From NCBI RefSeq assembly GCF_012849055.1, contig NZ_CP051677.1, forward strand, positions 558,001 to 622,000: a stretch of 64,000 bases of DNA, in the 5' to 3' direction. Under the pieces are notes generated by a model. That model worked only from the letters and a program-made list of their open reading frames with translations. It was not told the DNA's origin and made no database searches. A program made the position numbers and the translations under genes. This stretch comes from Spirosoma rhododendri. Lineage in GTDB: Bacteria; Bacteroidota; Bacteroidia; Cytophagales; Spirosomataceae. Each line of letters opens with the position of its first letter. The first letter of the stretch is position 1. Positions 43,311 to 53,049 of the stretch are shown one piece after another.

Positions 43311-44453
43311 TCAGCGTAGCCGGGTTAGTTTCATGGCATACGTATCGCGGTGCAACTGCCCCTGAAGCGTCATGGCTTTGGCGGTCCGATTGGCCACGGT
43401 AGCCTGCATGGTATCGTACGACTGACCCTCTTTTCGTTCGAAGAAGATCTTCAGTTTGTTCGTTGTACTGTCGAATTCGTACTCGCCCCGCCAGCTTTCA
43501 GTGGGCTTGTATCGGTACGGGTTAGGGCTAAAGGCAACGCCCTGCCAGCCCGCGAAATAAACCCGGTTCCAGGCCGTCGTATCGGTCTGCCAGCTGTTCA
43601 TCGGAACCGCCTGCCCGTTTCGCATGAGCGATTCCACCTTCCAGGTACCGGCCAGTACCTTCTCGTTTGGGTGCGCTTTCAGCAACACCTGCATCGTGGC
43701 AAATGCCAGAATGATAGGCAACACGCGAGCGCCATTTTTCAGCCATTGTCCCCGTCCTGAGGCAATGGGTGGCAACCGTTCGATCAGGTCCCAGAACGCC
43801 CGTTTGAGCTTGTCGACATCCAGAAAAAGGAACAGCAGCAAACCCAGCGTAAACATCACGGAATTGAAAAAAGCGCCGACCGCGATGTTATAAAACACGT
43901 TGATAAAAACGATATTGACCATAACGGGCAGCAAAATCATCACGCCCAGCAAGGTTGTCCGGCGAAAGAGCAGCAGGCACGAACCGCCGATCTGAAACAG
44001 CGCAATAATCACGGCCAGCGTGTAGGAATAGCCATAGTAATACCACGTCAGCTGAAAGCCATTCAGGTCGCTCAAGGCCATATCGAGCCGGTAGTTGGGC
44101 GTGCTGAACTGGCTTTTCAGAATTTTGGCAAAGCCATACGTACTGATTTCAAACGCCAGCCAGTAGCGGATGATAGCCTGCAACCAGGCATGGCGTAACC
44201 CACTGTCCACAATGAGTCCCGCCCGTTCGCGTCGATGCCACACGATGCTGTAACCGACGCCACTCAGTAGCGCCAGCCCGCCCAGAACGGGCAGGATGTA
44301 CTGCGCGTATTGACCATATTTCACCCAAAACGACGTGGGCATCATTTCAAGCGGCATTGCTAGCACCGACAAAATACCGACGGCCGCCAGTACGCATTCG
44401 CAGAATTTGAGAAACCAACTGGTTTGGTGTGGATAGGAACGCACGTGTGTCAT
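43311..44453 (-). CDS. DoxX-like membrane protein with C-terminal soluble domain
   Basis: A 380-residue protein with about seven transmembrane helices (residues 10-270) and a C-terminal soluble domain (about 275-380: VLAGTWKVESLMRNGQAVP, lipocalin-like wording) likely in the periplasm. The membrane part resembles DoxX-family proteins (IIRYWLAFEISTYGFAKIL). Such proteins are frequent in Bacteroidota and uncharacterised. The ATG at 44453 is chosen, as the upstream frame lacks hydrophobic or conserved character. It is separated from the globin operon by 203 bases. Confidence 0.72.
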   Translation of the reverse strand: MTHVRSYPHQTSWFLKFCECVLAAVGILSVLAMPLEMMPTSFWVKYGQYAQYILPVLGGLALLSGVGYSIVWHRRERAGLIVDSGLRHAWLQAIIRYWLAFEISTYGFAKILKSQFSTPNYRLDMALSDLNGFQLTWYYYGYSYTLAVIIALFQIGGSCLLLFRRTTLLGVMILLPVMVNIVFINVFYNIAVGAFFNSVMFTLGLLLFLFLDVDKLKRAFWDLIERLPPIASGRGQWLKNGARVLPIILAFATMQVLLKAHPNEKVLAGTWKVESLMRNGQAVPMNSWQTDTTAWNRVYFAGWQGVAFSPNPYRYKPTESWRGEYEFDSTTNKLKIFFERKEGQSYDTMQATVANRTAKAMTLQGQLHRDTYAMKLTRLR

Positions 44454-44579
44454 GTTTGGGTGTTTATAGCAGGTATGGTTAGAAATCGTAGCCCGGACCA
44501 GCGCCGATTTGGAAATCAATGTTGAGGTAATCGTTTGTGAACAACGGCAGCACAAGTAGCGCAACGCCCCCACCATGCC

Positions 44580-45350
44580 TCATCGACTACAGGTTAGCAG
44601 CGACACACCGAAAGTGCCAATCAGAATTAGCCACAACAGCCAGAATCGGCGCAGTGCCCGTCGACGCTGCGGCAAAGGCCGTTCGCGAAGCGGTACAAAG
44701 GGGCTCTCTAAGGCCCGGCCCAGAAAGTAACCGCCCCCAGCCAGAAAGCCAAGCCCCAGCGACAACGTCAATGCTGCCAGCGCGCCATAGCCCGAACAGG
44801 CCATCGTACAGGCCAGCGCGATCGAGAAATACCATGTCGCGAAGCCCAGCAAAAACAGTAGAAAGAACCCGATCCGTTTGCCTACATATTGATTACGCTT
44901 TTCCGATTTCTGAGCCGCCTTCGCGTACACCACTGGTGGGCGAATGGTTGTGTCGGCGGGGTTAATCAGCGTATCCGACCGCACCACAACCCGCCGACTC
45001 CCCCAGGCCGTCCCGGAAGGTGCCGCCGTTTGTACAGAATAGCTCCAGTACGCGCCCAGCACTATCCACAGCAGCCAGTTACTGCCGAATGCCACTGCCA
45101 GCCGCCACCGTTGGGCAGCGTATGTGTGGCCCACGATCCGCGCTGCGGCTGGGCTGCGCACCCCAATTGCCAGCCCAGCAGCGAGTACACCCAGCAACAA
45201 GAGGGTCGCGCCTGGTAGGTTATTCAGTGCATTGGCCCCCAGCAGCACACCGCCAAATCCATTCGTCAGTTCGCACCCGATCAGCAGTGTAATAGCCAGC
45301 CGAGTGTGTTGGTTAGCCCAGCGGGAAACCGCTTTCGTCATAGTCCCCAT
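44580..45350 (-). CDS. Hypothetical membrane protein
   Basis: A 256-residue protein with about six hydrophobic segments and a polar loop (about 110-150) rich in Ser/Arg. I do not recognise a family. Its start overlaps the stop of the upstream lipoprotein hydrolase gene by one base (TAATG), showing translational coupling; an alternative ATG lies three codons later. It is the third gene of the 46883-to-44580 unit. Confidence 0.65.
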   Translation of the reverse strand: MGTMTKAVSRWANQHTRLAITLLIGCELTNGFGGVLLGANALNNLPGATLLLLGVLAAGLAIGVRSPAAARIVGHTYAAQRWRLAVAFGSNWLLWIVLGAYWSYSVQTAAPSGTAWGSRRVVVRSDTLINPADTTIRPPVVYAKAAQKSEKRNQYVGKRIGFFLLFLLGFATWYFSIALACTMACSGYGALAALTLSLGLGFLAGGGYFLGRALESPFVPLRERPLPQRRRALRRFWLLWLILIGTFGVSLLTCSR

Positions 45351-46282
45351 TAGCGCAGCACCCGACTGACGATGTCGGCAAACGTCGCCGTTTGATTCTG
45401 TCTATCGGCTGTCGAGACGTCGGTACGCAGGTTTAACCGCGTGTAGACGTGCAGCTTCGAGTCGATCAACTGCACCTCCGTCGGCTGGCCCGCTGCCGTT
45501 TTCGTACCGTTATAAATCAGCACGGCACTGACCGGATCGGCAGCCGGGTCCTGCTTCGATTTGTATACCTTCAGCGTCGTACCCGTCGGCAGGGTAACGC
45601 CTTTCTCCAGCTCTTTGCGTACGATATTGAGCAGAGTCTCCAGTTGCTGCAACGTTTCCTGCGGCCGGAAATGATAGTATACTTTGTCTTCCGTGGCAGG
45701 CTGATCGGTGTCGATGTACCCCAGCATCGGCCCCAGCACCCCAATCAACGACAGCGATTTTGCCGACGGTATGACTATGGGATCAACCAGCAACAGGTTG
45801 CGTGGGACCGTCCGGTTCGCGAAGTAGCCCGACGACACCAGTTCCAGCAGCAGTGGCCCACTCGTCGATGACGTTAGCAGACTGATGTTTGTGTAGCCCG
45901 CCTTTAGCAGTGCTTCGTACTCGATCGTGATAGCCGCCTGCCAGTCGCGCCAGGTCGACTGCTTGAAATCGGCGTAGCTGCGTCCATGGCCGCCCAGCAA
46001 TACCTGCGACAGATACACATCGGAGCGATTGCCCAGATACGCGCGAAACTCGTCCCATTCGAAGGTCGTAGCCGAGTAGCCGTGGCAGGCAATGATCACC
46101 GGCCGATTGGCCTGCGCAGCGTTTGGGTTGGGTATCGCTTTCGAGATCAGGTACTGCTCCGGCTTGTAGAGCGACGGGTCGAACAGTTTACCGCTGTCGA
46201 GCATAGCGTCAGTGATCGCCGGTTCTTTCGAGCAGCTTATCCCCAACAGCGCAACCAACAGTAGTGTAAAAAAAGATTTCAT
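45350..46282 (-). CDS. Alpha/beta-hydrolase lipoprotein
   Basis: A 310-residue protein with a lipobox LGISC (signal peptide 1-16) and an alpha/beta-hydrolase core: VIIACHGYSATTFEWDEF oxyanion region, LLGGHGRS, and a nucleophile elbow reading TSSTSG instead of the usual GxSxG. It is probably a lipid-anchored envelope esterase or a relative; activity is uncertain given the altered elbow. It starts 1 base after the upstream gene's stop and overlaps the downstream gene by 1 base. Confidence 0.72.
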   Translation of the reverse strand: MKSFFTLLLVALLGISCSKEPAITDAMLDSGKLFDPSLYKPEQYLISKAIPNPNAAQANRPVIIACHGYSATTFEWDEFRAYLGNRSDVYLSQVLLGGHGRSYADFKQSTWRDWQAAITIEYEALLKAGYTNISLLTSSTSGPLLLELVSSGYFANRTVPRNLLLVDPIVIPSAKSLSLIGVLGPMLGYIDTDQPATEDKVYYHFRPQETLQQLETLLNIVRKELEKGVTLPTGTTLKVYKSKQDPAADPVSAVLIYNGTKTAAGQPTEVQLIDSKLHVYTRLNLRTDVSTADRQNQTATFADIVSRVLR

Positions 46283-46283
46283 G

Positions 46284-46883
46284 TCAGCGGGCCGATGAGC
46301 GGTGAAATACATTCCAGGTCAGGCTGGTCTGCACGAAAACGGGGTAGAGCGTACCGGGGCCGGTAACGCCATCGCCCGTCAGCAGGTTGTATCCAACCGA
46401 CGCGTTGAGTTTGAGCGGAAAGCGGGGGCAAACGCATAGTCCCAGTTCAGGCGACGCCAGCAACGAGGTTTGCGGCAAATCGCGGAACAGCTCACTGCCG
46501 TAGTCGGCGCGGAAGTACCCAGCGTTGAGTCGTATCAGTGGTTGAACAAGCCAGTTGGGCCGGAACAGATACGTTGCCGATGCCAGGTAATTATCCTGTT
46601 TGATAGCGTTGGAGTTCAGGGCCGTACCCAGCCGCGACGTCACGTACGTCAGGCCCACGTACAGCCGCTGATTGGCAAGTTTTGAGTGGGCGAACTGCGC
46701 CGTAATTCCGTTTTCGGTGTAGAGTCCAATCGACTTCTGGGCGCGTATTCCAACGTCAAGCACGGCCCCTGTCGGCCGGTCCTGCGCAGACAGGGTAGTG
46801 AACCCGCTTAGTACCATGACAGTCAGCACCAGATTACGGTACAGACTGCCACGGCAAAACGGGGTGTGGATAGAAAAACGCAT
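46284..46883 (-). CDS. Hypothetical secreted beta-rich protein
   Basis: A 199-residue protein with a signal peptide (about 1-34, ending LSAQD). The mature part is made of amphipathic beta-strands (GITAQFAHSKLANQRLYVGLTYV, LIRLNAGYFRADYG, TSLTWNVF at the C-terminus), consistent with a small outer-membrane barrel. It heads the operon with the lipoprotein hydrolase and membrane protein genes. Confidence 0.66.
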   Translation of the reverse strand: MRFSIHTPFCRGSLYRNLVLTVMVLSGFTTLSAQDRPTGAVLDVGIRAQKSIGLYTENGITAQFAHSKLANQRLYVGLTYVTSRLGTALNSNAIKQDNYLASATYLFRPNWLVQPLIRLNAGYFRADYGSELFRDLPQTSLLASPELGLCVCPRFPLKLNASVGYNLLTGDGVTGPGTLYPVFVQTSLTWNVFHRSSAR

Positions 46884-47140
46884 ATGTAAAAGAGGAAGAC
46901 TCTATCGGATTGGTCGAAAAAATGAACAACCAGCAAACATGCCTTGAGCCAACGGTAATTTCGACAGAAGCACACGACTGATTGTCAACCAAATACCTGC
47001 CGCAACCTACGCACAATTGCACTCAGTATCAACCGGATAAATATATGATCTGTCGTCTGTGGAGCTACCGCTTAACGGCTCCCGTTGCAACGGTCTTGAC
47101 GGAAGCGGGGTCGTTAGAGCAGTATCAATCCTTTTTGACA

Positions 47141-47845
47141 ATGTCATTTACTCAACGTGTAAGCCTTCTCTTCTTTGTTCTGCTTGGTGCTGCCGCCTGT
47201 GACCCCGACGTCGCCCCTACCCTACCACTGACGGGCGTTCTCTACGAATCAAACTTCTCGGCGGGCACCGACGGCTGGAAAGCCGATTTCGCCGACTACA
47301 GCACGGCCAATGGCGACATGCAACTCCGCTCCGACTGGACGGTATTGCCCAAACCACTCGATTCTACCCGCCGGTCGATCATGCTGTCGGGTATGAACCG
47401 CAGCGATGACCTCTTTATGTACCTGACCCGTTCGCTCACCGGTCTGCAACCCAACCACGACTATAAGCTGGTATTCGGCATTGAACTGGCGTCGCCCTAC
47501 GCGACCAACTCGTTCGGTATCGGCGGATCACCCGGTAGCAGCGTTTACGTGAAGGCGGGTGCATCGGCCACCGAACCGAAACGGCAGCTCATCAATGACT
47601 TTTACGAAATCAACGTCGATAAAGGGAATCAGGCCCAGGGTGGCAAAGACGTACTTGTGCTGGGCAACATCGGCGCGGGCGAAGACGTCGAACAGTACAC
47701 GCTCATCAACCGCAACAACGCCGACGCCCCTCTCACCGTCCGCAGCGACAGCAACGGCCAACTCTGGCTGATCGTCGGCACCGATTCCGGCCACGAAGGA
47801 CTAACGACGCTGTACTACAGCCGCATCAGAGTCACGGCCTTATAA
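47141..47845 (+). CDS. Hypothetical lipoprotein with jelly-roll-like domain
   Basis: A 234-residue lipoprotein with lipobox GAAAC (signal 1-19). The mature part has a carbohydrate-binding-like beta-sandwich pattern: LYESNFSAGTDGWKADFADYS, RSIMLSGMNRSDDLFMYL, and a final SGHEGLTTLYYSRIRV. The sequence resembles secreted proteins that bind sugars, but no family can be named. The ATG at 47141 begins the signal peptide. A strong terminator follows 15 bases after the stop. Confidence 0.72.
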   Translation: MSFTQRVSLLFFVLLGAAACDPDVAPTLPLTGVLYESNFSAGTDGWKADFADYSTANGDMQLRSDWTVLPKPLDSTRRSIMLSGMNRSDDLFMYLTRSLTGLQPNHDYKLVFGIELASPYATNSFGIGGSPGSSVYVKAGASATEPKRQLINDFYEINVDKGNQAQGGKDVLVLGNIGAGEDVEQYTLINRNNADAPLTVRSDSNGQLWLIVGTDSGHEGLTTLYYSRIRVTAL

Positions 47846-47860
47846 TGCAAACAACACGCT

Positions 47861-47897
47861 ATCAAAAGGGGGCTGCACCGTGCAGCCCCCTTTTGAT
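47861..47897. terminator. Bidirectional terminator
   Basis: An 18-bp perfect inverted repeat (47861-47878 with 47880-47897, core GGGGGCTGCAC) with A4/T4 in the stem, lying between convergent genes. It abuts the stop codon of the minus-strand gene at 47898. Confidence 0.85.
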
Positions 47898-48432
47898 TTA
47901 TTCAGGACACGAACCTAGTTCTGTCACTTTTTCCTGATCGAGTAACCAGCAATTGCCATACACGTCCGCATAGCGAATTCGGATGTGAAAGGAGGAGTCA
48001 TTCAACATAGTGTTGACCTGATTTATGACCGAATCATCTTTCGTAACGAACAGTATATCAATATCATCACCTGATTTAAACACCGATCCTTTCGATATAG
48101 TACCAAATCCCTTGCCACCCGCCGTATCCTTACCGATTACATCATAGAACAAGGGGCGGATGTTTTTGTAATTCTTTCCCCGGTATGTAATCTCAAAATC
48201 ACGAATTATAGCTGGACCCACGCCCTTATTTTCTAATCCGTAGTGTAATTCACTGTCAAAGTTAAAAGTTACTAGCTAGTATTTGCAAATACGGCCATAC
48301 CGATGCGTGCTGCTGTTCGCGGGCTATTCTGGTTTGAACAATAGAAACGATCAGCGCAGCAAGGCTTAAAAACGTCGCTGAAATGCCCAACAGTAACTCG
48401 ATATTGATACGACGACGGGGCGGAGCAGGCAT
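47898..48432 (-). pseudogene. Membrane-anchored hypothetical protein, split by a 1-nt frameshift
   Basis: The N-terminal part (from ATG at 48432) has one transmembrane helix (INIELLLGISATFLSLAALIV) and reads QTRIAREQQHASVWPYLQIL before stopping at 48262. The C-terminal part continues in another frame (LENKGVGPAIIRDFEITYRG...) to the stop at 47898. Dropping one A from the A4 run at 48264-48267 joins them (LASNF-NFDSELHYGLENKG) into a protein of about 177 residues. I recall similar intact proteins in Bacteroidota; function unknown. Confidence 0.72.
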
Positions 48433-48531
48433 GGTGCGAGAAGGGCTGTTGAAGCCCGTAATAACGGAAAGTTTCCGATATTTGTCCACTATGGCCGGAA
48501 CGTACCCAACCGGCTGGTTGTTAAATTTGTA

Positions 48532-48539
48532 TCGCTACG
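48532..48539 (+). promoter_or_regulatory. Predicted -7 box for sufB
   Basis: TAAATTTG, an exact TAnnTTTG match, 31 bases upstream of the sufB ATG. Confidence 0.6.
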
Positions 48540-48570
48540 GATATAAACCCGTACGCTTAACCGACCGACG

Positions 48571-50064
48571 ATGAGTAAGGACGCTGACATCTTAGAAAGC
48601 ATCACTAACGCCGAATACAAATACGGATTCGAGACCCTGATCGAGGCCGACGAAGCCCCGGTCGGTCTGGATGAAGATATCATACGCTTTATTTCTGCCA
48701 AGAAAAACGAACCGGAGTGGCTGCTCGAAAAGCGGTTGCAGGCGTTTGCGCTCTGGCAGACCATGACCGAACCGAAGTGGCCCAACCTACAATACCCCAA
48801 GGTTGACTACCAGGCGATTAAGTATTATTCGGCTCCCAAGCAGAAGAAAACGGTGGGCTCGCTCGACGAGATCGATCCCGAACTGCTCGACACATTCAAC
48901 AAACTAGGCATTTCCCTCAGCGAACAGAAGCGGCTGGCGGGCGTAGTCGATGAGACTATCGGCGACAAGTCGATGGGTGAACGGCCACAGGTCGCGGTCG
49001 ATGCCGTTATGGACTCGGTTTCGGTTGCCACGACGTTCAAGAAAGATCTGGCCGAGCGGGGCATTATCTTCTGCTCGATGAGCGAAGCCGTACACGAGCA
49101 CCCCGAACTGGTGAAGAGCTACCTCGGCTCGGTAATTCCGGCGAAAGACAATTACTACGCAGCCCTCAACGCGGCCGTTTTCACCGACGGTTCGTTCTGC
49201 TACATTCCGAAAGGCGTGCGCTGTCCGATGGAACTATCGACGTACTTCCGCATCAACGCGGCCGGTACCGGTCAGTTTGAGCGGACGCTGATTATCGCCG
49301 ACGAAGGTTCGTACGTCAGCTATCTGGAAGGCTGTACGGCCCCCATGCGCGACGAGAATCAGCTACACGCGGCCGTTGTCGAACTGTTCGCCCACGCCGA
49401 CGCCGAGATCAAATACTCGACGGTGCAGAACTGGTACCCCGGCGACAAAGAAGGCAAAGGTGGTATTTACAACTTCGTGACCAAGCGCGGTATCTGCGAC
49501 GGTCCGAACGCCAAAATTTCGTGGACGCAGGTTGAAACCGGCTCGGCGATCACCTGGAAATACCCTTCGGTTATTCTGAAGGGCGACAACTCCATCGGTG
49601 AGTTTTATTCGGTAGCCGTTACCAACAATATGCAGCAGGCCGATACGGGTACCAAGATGGTCCACATCGGCAAGAACACGAAGAGCCGGATCGTATCGAA
49701 AGGTATTTCGGCGGGTAAGAGCCAAAACTCGTACCGTGGTCTGGTACAGGTGCTGAAGCGCGCCGAAAACGCCCGGAACTACTCGCAGTGCGATTCGCTG
49801 CTGCTGGGCGATAAGTGCGGAGCGCACACGTTCCCGTATCTGGAAGTCAGCAACCCATCGGCAACGGTGGAGCACGAAGCCACGACCTCGAAAATCGGTG
49901 AAGACCAGCTGTTCTACTGCAATCAGCGGGGTATCCCAACCGAGCAGGCCGTTGCTCTGATTATCAACGGATACGCTAAGGAAGTACTGAACCAACTGCC
50001 GATGGAATTCGCCGTTGAAGCCCAGAAGCTGCTGGCGATCAGTCTCGAAGGCAGCGTCGGGTAA
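48571..50064 (+). CDS. sufB: Fe-S cluster assembly protein SufB
   Basis: SufB is the scaffold of the SufBCD complex that builds iron-sulfur clusters. The 497-residue protein has the full-length SufB layout: a N-terminal helical part, then the beta-helix core with [51 protein letters not shown] and the C-terminal [20 protein letters not shown] block. Normally sufC and sufD follow in an operon; here a terminator follows directly and the next genes are SDRs, so sufCDS must lie elsewhere. Confidence 0.95.
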   Translation: MSKDADILESITNAEYKYGFETLIEADEAPVGLDEDIIRFISAKKNEPEWLLEKRLQAFALWQTMTEPKWPNLQYPKVDYQAIKYYSAPKQKKTVGSLDEIDPELLDTFNKLGISLSEQKRLAGVVDETIGDKSMGERPQVAVDAVMDSVSVATTFKKDLAERGIIFCSMSEAVHEHPELVKSYLGSVIPAKDNYYAALNAAVFTDGSFCYIPKGVRCPMELSTYFRINAAGTGQFERTLIIADEGSYVSYLEGCTAPMRDENQLHAAVVELFAHADAEIKYSTVQNWYPGDKEGKGGIYNFVTKRGICDGPNAKISWTQVETGSAITWKYPSVILKGDNSIGEFYSVAVTNNMQQADTGTKMVHIGKNTKSRIVSKGISAGKSQNSYRGLVQVLKRAENARNYSQCDSLLLGDKCGAHTFPYLEVSNPSATVEHEATTSKIGEDQLFYCNQRGIPTEQAVALIINGYAKEVLNQLPMEFAVEAQKLLAISLEGSVG

Positions 50065-50087
50065 GCAACACACCGACTACACATAGC

Positions 50088-50120
50088 AAAAGCTCCTGCG
50101 GAAACGTGGGAGCTTTTTTT
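50088..50120 (+). terminator. Terminator of sufB
   Basis: A 9-bp stem (AAAAGCTCC and its complement) topped by a CG-GAAA-CG minihairpin, followed by T7. Confidence 0.82.
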
Positions 50121-50217
50121 GTTAGTGATAGCTCCAATCGAAACCCCACTATTTCAGTAGATTTTCGTAACAACCGCGTCGGTTTTGGGCTTATCCAGAC
50201 AAACCAACGACAACGTT

Positions 50218-51072
50218 ATGAACATACAGATTCCTCCGCAGCACCAGGACGTGCAGCCGGGTATCGAAGCGGAACTGACCCCACAACCGGAAGTCATCAA
50301 AGACAACTACGTCGGGTCGGAGAAGCTCAAAGGGAAAATTGCGCTGATCACCGGGGGCGACAGCGGTATCGGTCGGGCTGTTGCCGTACACTTTGCCCGC
50401 GAAGGGGCCAACGTCACCATTGCCTACACCGAGCGCGAGGAAGAAGACGCGCAGCGAACCAAAGAACTGGTCGAAGCCGAAGGGCAGCATTGCCTGCTGT
50501 TGGCGGGTAATCTGCGCCAGCCGACCTTCTGCGAAAAAATCGTTGCTGATACCGTCAGCCGGTTTGGTACGCTGAATATTCTGGTCAACAACGCCAGTGT
50601 GCAATACCAGAATAAAAACCTCGAAGACATTTCTGACGAGGAGTTGATCGAAACCTTCGAGACAAACATTTACGCCATGTTCCGAGTAGCGCGGGCGGCA
50701 GTCCCCCACTTCCACGAAGGCGACTGCATCATCAACACCACATCCGTGACGGCCTATCAGGGACGGGCCGACCTACTCGACTATTCGTCGACGAAAGGGG
50801 CGATCATGACGTTTACCCGCGCGCTGTCGAGCAATCTGGCGTCGAAGAAAATTCGGGTCAACGGTGTCGCACCCGGCCCAATCTGGACTCCGCTCAACCC
50901 GGCGTCGGTCAGTGCCGAAGAAGTCGCCGAATTTGGTCAGGATGTGCCGATGAAGCGACCCGGTCAGCCCAGCGAAGTAGCGCCGATTTACGTCTACCTG
51001 GCCTCGGAAGACGCGACCTACGTAACCGGACAAATGATTCACCCCAACGGCGGCACTATCGTCAACGCCTAA
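50218..51072 (+). CDS. SDR-family oxidoreductase, YghA/YhdF-like (paralogue 1)
   Basis: A 284-residue SDR with the N-terminal extension typical of YghA/YhdF-type stress dehydrogenases (PPQHQDVQPGIEAELTPQP), cofactor motif TGGDSGIG, NNAS in place of NNAG, and catalytic YSSTK. The family uses NAD(P) on aldehydes or sugars; the substrate here is unknown. The ATG at 50218 directly precedes the conserved extension. It is followed 12 bases after its stop by a close paralogue, so the pair forms an operon from tandem duplication. Confidence 0.88.
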   Translation: MNIQIPPQHQDVQPGIEAELTPQPEVIKDNYVGSEKLKGKIALITGGDSGIGRAVAVHFAREGANVTIAYTEREEEDAQRTKELVEAEGQHCLLLAGNLRQPTFCEKIVADTVSRFGTLNILVNNASVQYQNKNLEDISDEELIETFETNIYAMFRVARAAVPHFHEGDCIINTTSVTAYQGRADLLDYSSTKGAIMTFTRALSSNLASKKIRVNGVAPGPIWTPLNPASVSAEEVAEFGQDVPMKRPGQPSEVAPIYVYLASEDATYVTGQMIHPNGGTIVNA

Positions 51073-51084
51073 CCCTCAACGATC

Positions 51085-51948
51085 ATGGAAGAAATGGAAA
51101 TTGATATCCCGGCGCAGCATCAGGACGGTCAGCCGGGTCTTGAATCTGAAATGACGCCCCAGCCCATCTACATCCGCGACAACTACCGGGGTGCGGGTAA
51201 ACTGGCGGGTAAGAAAGCGCTGATTACGGGTGGCGACAGTGGTATTGGCCGGGCGGTAGCCATACATTTTGCCCGCGAAGGAGCAGACGTCGCTATTTTC
51301 TACCATCCTCGTGAGGAAGAAGACGCCCAGAAAACGAAGGAACTGATCGAAGCTGAAGGACAGCAAGCACTGCTGTTTCCCGGCAACCTGCGCGATACGG
51401 ACTACATTAAATCAGCCGTTGATCAGGTGGCTGCCGAGTTCGGGGCCATCAACGTACTGGTGAATAACGCGGCTAACCATGTCCCGCAGGAAGACTTCAC
51501 CGACATCACCGATGAGCAATTGATCGACACCTTCGAGATCAACATCATCGGTATTTTCCGGGTGACGAAAGCCGCCCTGCCCCACATGAAAGCGGGCGAC
51601 AACATCATCAATACCACATCGGTAACGTCGTATCGGGGTAGCGAAACGCTGGTTGATTATTCGTCTACCAAAGGAGCGGTTACGGCGTTCACCCGGTCGC
51701 TGTCGCAGAATCTGGTGGAGAAAGGTATTCGGGTCAACGGCGTGGCACCGGGCCCGATTTATACCCCCCTGATTGCGTCGTCGCTGACGCCCGAAAAGGT
51801 TGCCAAGTTCGGGCACGACACCCCGATGGAACGCCCCGGTCAACCTGCCGAACTGGCCCCGGCCTACGTCCTGCTGGCATCCGACAGCGGTTCGTACATC
51901 ACCGGTCAGGTCATCCACGTAAACGGCGGCTCGGTGGTCAATTCATGA
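51085..51948 (+). CDS. SDR-family oxidoreductase, YghA/YhdF-like (paralogue 2)
   Basis: A 287-residue SDR with the same architecture as its upstream neighbour: the PAQHQDGQPGLESEMTPQP extension, TGGDSGIG, NNAA and YSSTK. It differs enough from the neighbour to be an old duplication. A second ATG three codons in (MEIDIP) is an alternative start. Its stop touches the near-perfect inverted repeat at 51949. Confidence 0.88.
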   Translation: MEEMEIDIPAQHQDGQPGLESEMTPQPIYIRDNYRGAGKLAGKKALITGGDSGIGRAVAIHFAREGADVAIFYHPREEEDAQKTKELIEAEGQQALLFPGNLRDTDYIKSAVDQVAAEFGAINVLVNNAANHVPQEDFTDITDEQLIDTFEINIIGIFRVTKAALPHMKAGDNIINTTSVTSYRGSETLVDYSSTKGAVTAFTRSLSQNLVEKGIRVNGVAPGPIYTPLIASSLTPEKVAKFGHDTPMERPGQPAELAPAYVLLASDSGSYITGQVIHVNGGSVVNS

Positions 51949-52022
51949 GGTTTAAGGTTTGTGGTTCAAGGTTTAAAGTTTTCAGAAGTCAACATTAAAC
52001 CTTGAACTACAAACCTTAAACT
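51949..52022. repeat. Heptad-type inverted repeat, copy 2
   Basis: Two 32-nt arms (51949-51980 and 51991-52022) pair at 29 of 32 positions around a 10-nt loop. The left arm is built of degenerate 7-mers: TTTAAGG, TTTGTGG, TTCAAGG, TTTAAAG. It occupies the whole space between convergent stops and overlaps the methyltransferase stop codon. Confidence 0.82.
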
Positions 52023-52756
52023 AGTTTACCCGCCCGGCAGAAGACAGGGAAGCAGACGGTCTGTTCGCCGTCGCCCCACAGTGACTGAATGCGCTCGCCG
52101 AAAGCCGTGACGGGGTCTTCTTCGTTCTCGAATATGTATTGCCGCACTGCCGACCATGTTCGCAGGTAGTTCAGAAACCGTTCTAGCGTCCAGTTGTGGT
52201 TAACCATAAACGTAGCGGTACGAACGTCGGCAAACGGAAACGCCAGATCGGCGTAGCGATTGTCGATATGGCTGCGCTGGGGATCCCAGTACGGGCCGAT
52301 GCGGTTGCGATAAAAATCGAGCATAGGCGGGTTGAGTTCGTCACTTAGCTCGACAAGGCCGTAGCCCCATTCGGCCAGCACAGCACCCGGTTTTGCAACC
52401 CGCAGAACCTCCCGGTGAAACGCAGGCACGTCGAACCAGTGAATCGCCTGCCCAACCGTGACCAGGTCGAACGTATGATCGGCAAATGGTGTCTGTTCCG
52501 CCCGACTGATCTGGTAATGGATGTTAGGCCGCTGTACCGCCATTACGAGCTGCGTTTCGCTGATGTCAGTCGCTTCAACCTGCGCAAACCAGTCAGCCAG
52601 CGCGTTGGCCACCTGTCCGTTTCCCGTGGCGCAATCCCAGGCGATTTGGCGGTCGGGCATGTCGCCCAGGATAAACGTATACAACTCATCGGGGTAGTCG
52701 ATGCGGTACTGCGCGTACAGGCCAGCGTGGCCGGAAAAGCGATCAATTGGTTTCAT
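52016..52756 (-). CDS. Class I SAM-dependent methyltransferase
   Basis: A 246-residue soluble protein with SAM-binding motif I in WDCATGNGQVANALA, an acidic residue ending motif II (VEATDISETQL), and FDLVTVGQAIHWFD as motif IV. The HWFD segment is typical of the group related to UbiE/trans-aconitate methyltransferases; the substrate is not predictable. Its stop codon lies inside the preceding inverted repeat. It stands alone. Confidence 0.86.
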   Translation of the reverse strand: MKPIDRFSGHAGLYAQYRIDYPDELYTFILGDMPDRQIAWDCATGNGQVANALADWFAQVEATDISETQLVMAVQRPNIHYQISRAEQTPFADHTFDLVTVGQAIHWFDVPAFHREVLRVAKPGAVLAEWGYGLVELSDELNPPMLDFYRNRIGPYWDPQRSHIDNRYADLAFPFADVRTATFMVNHNWTLERFLNYLRTWSAVRQYIFENEEDPVTAFGERIQSLWGDGEQTVCFPVFCRAGKLV

Positions 52757-52961
52757 AAAAGAATATTGCCAAGGCAGGAATATGGTGGATAAACCTGTTT
52801 AGAGGGATAAACGGCTTCGATGGATGGCGATTCCAGCGGGGCAAATTATAGCTTCCTGTTCATGCCGCGACTTCATTTATCACTTTTTTTAACAAAGAAT
52901 TAAACGTTTGCCAGAAACTTTTGTCCAACAATCGTTTTACTTGTAAAATGGCGTGACGGCA

Positions 52962-52992
52962 TTGGCTTATAGGGCGGAACCGTCTATTTTTG
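52962..52992 (+). promoter_or_regulatory. Predicted promoter for the cytochrome c gene
   Basis: TTG at 52962 (-33 element) and TATTTTTG at 52985-52992 (-7 element) are spaced 20 bp apart, matching the Bacteroidota consensus TTTG-N19/20-TAnnTTTG. The ATG is 58 bases downstream. This is the best complete promoter in the window. Confidence 0.68.
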
Positions 52993-53049
52993 TGGGGGTT
53001 GGTTCGCCACAACCAGCCATTACTCTTACTTTTCGTTTACCCGATTCAC

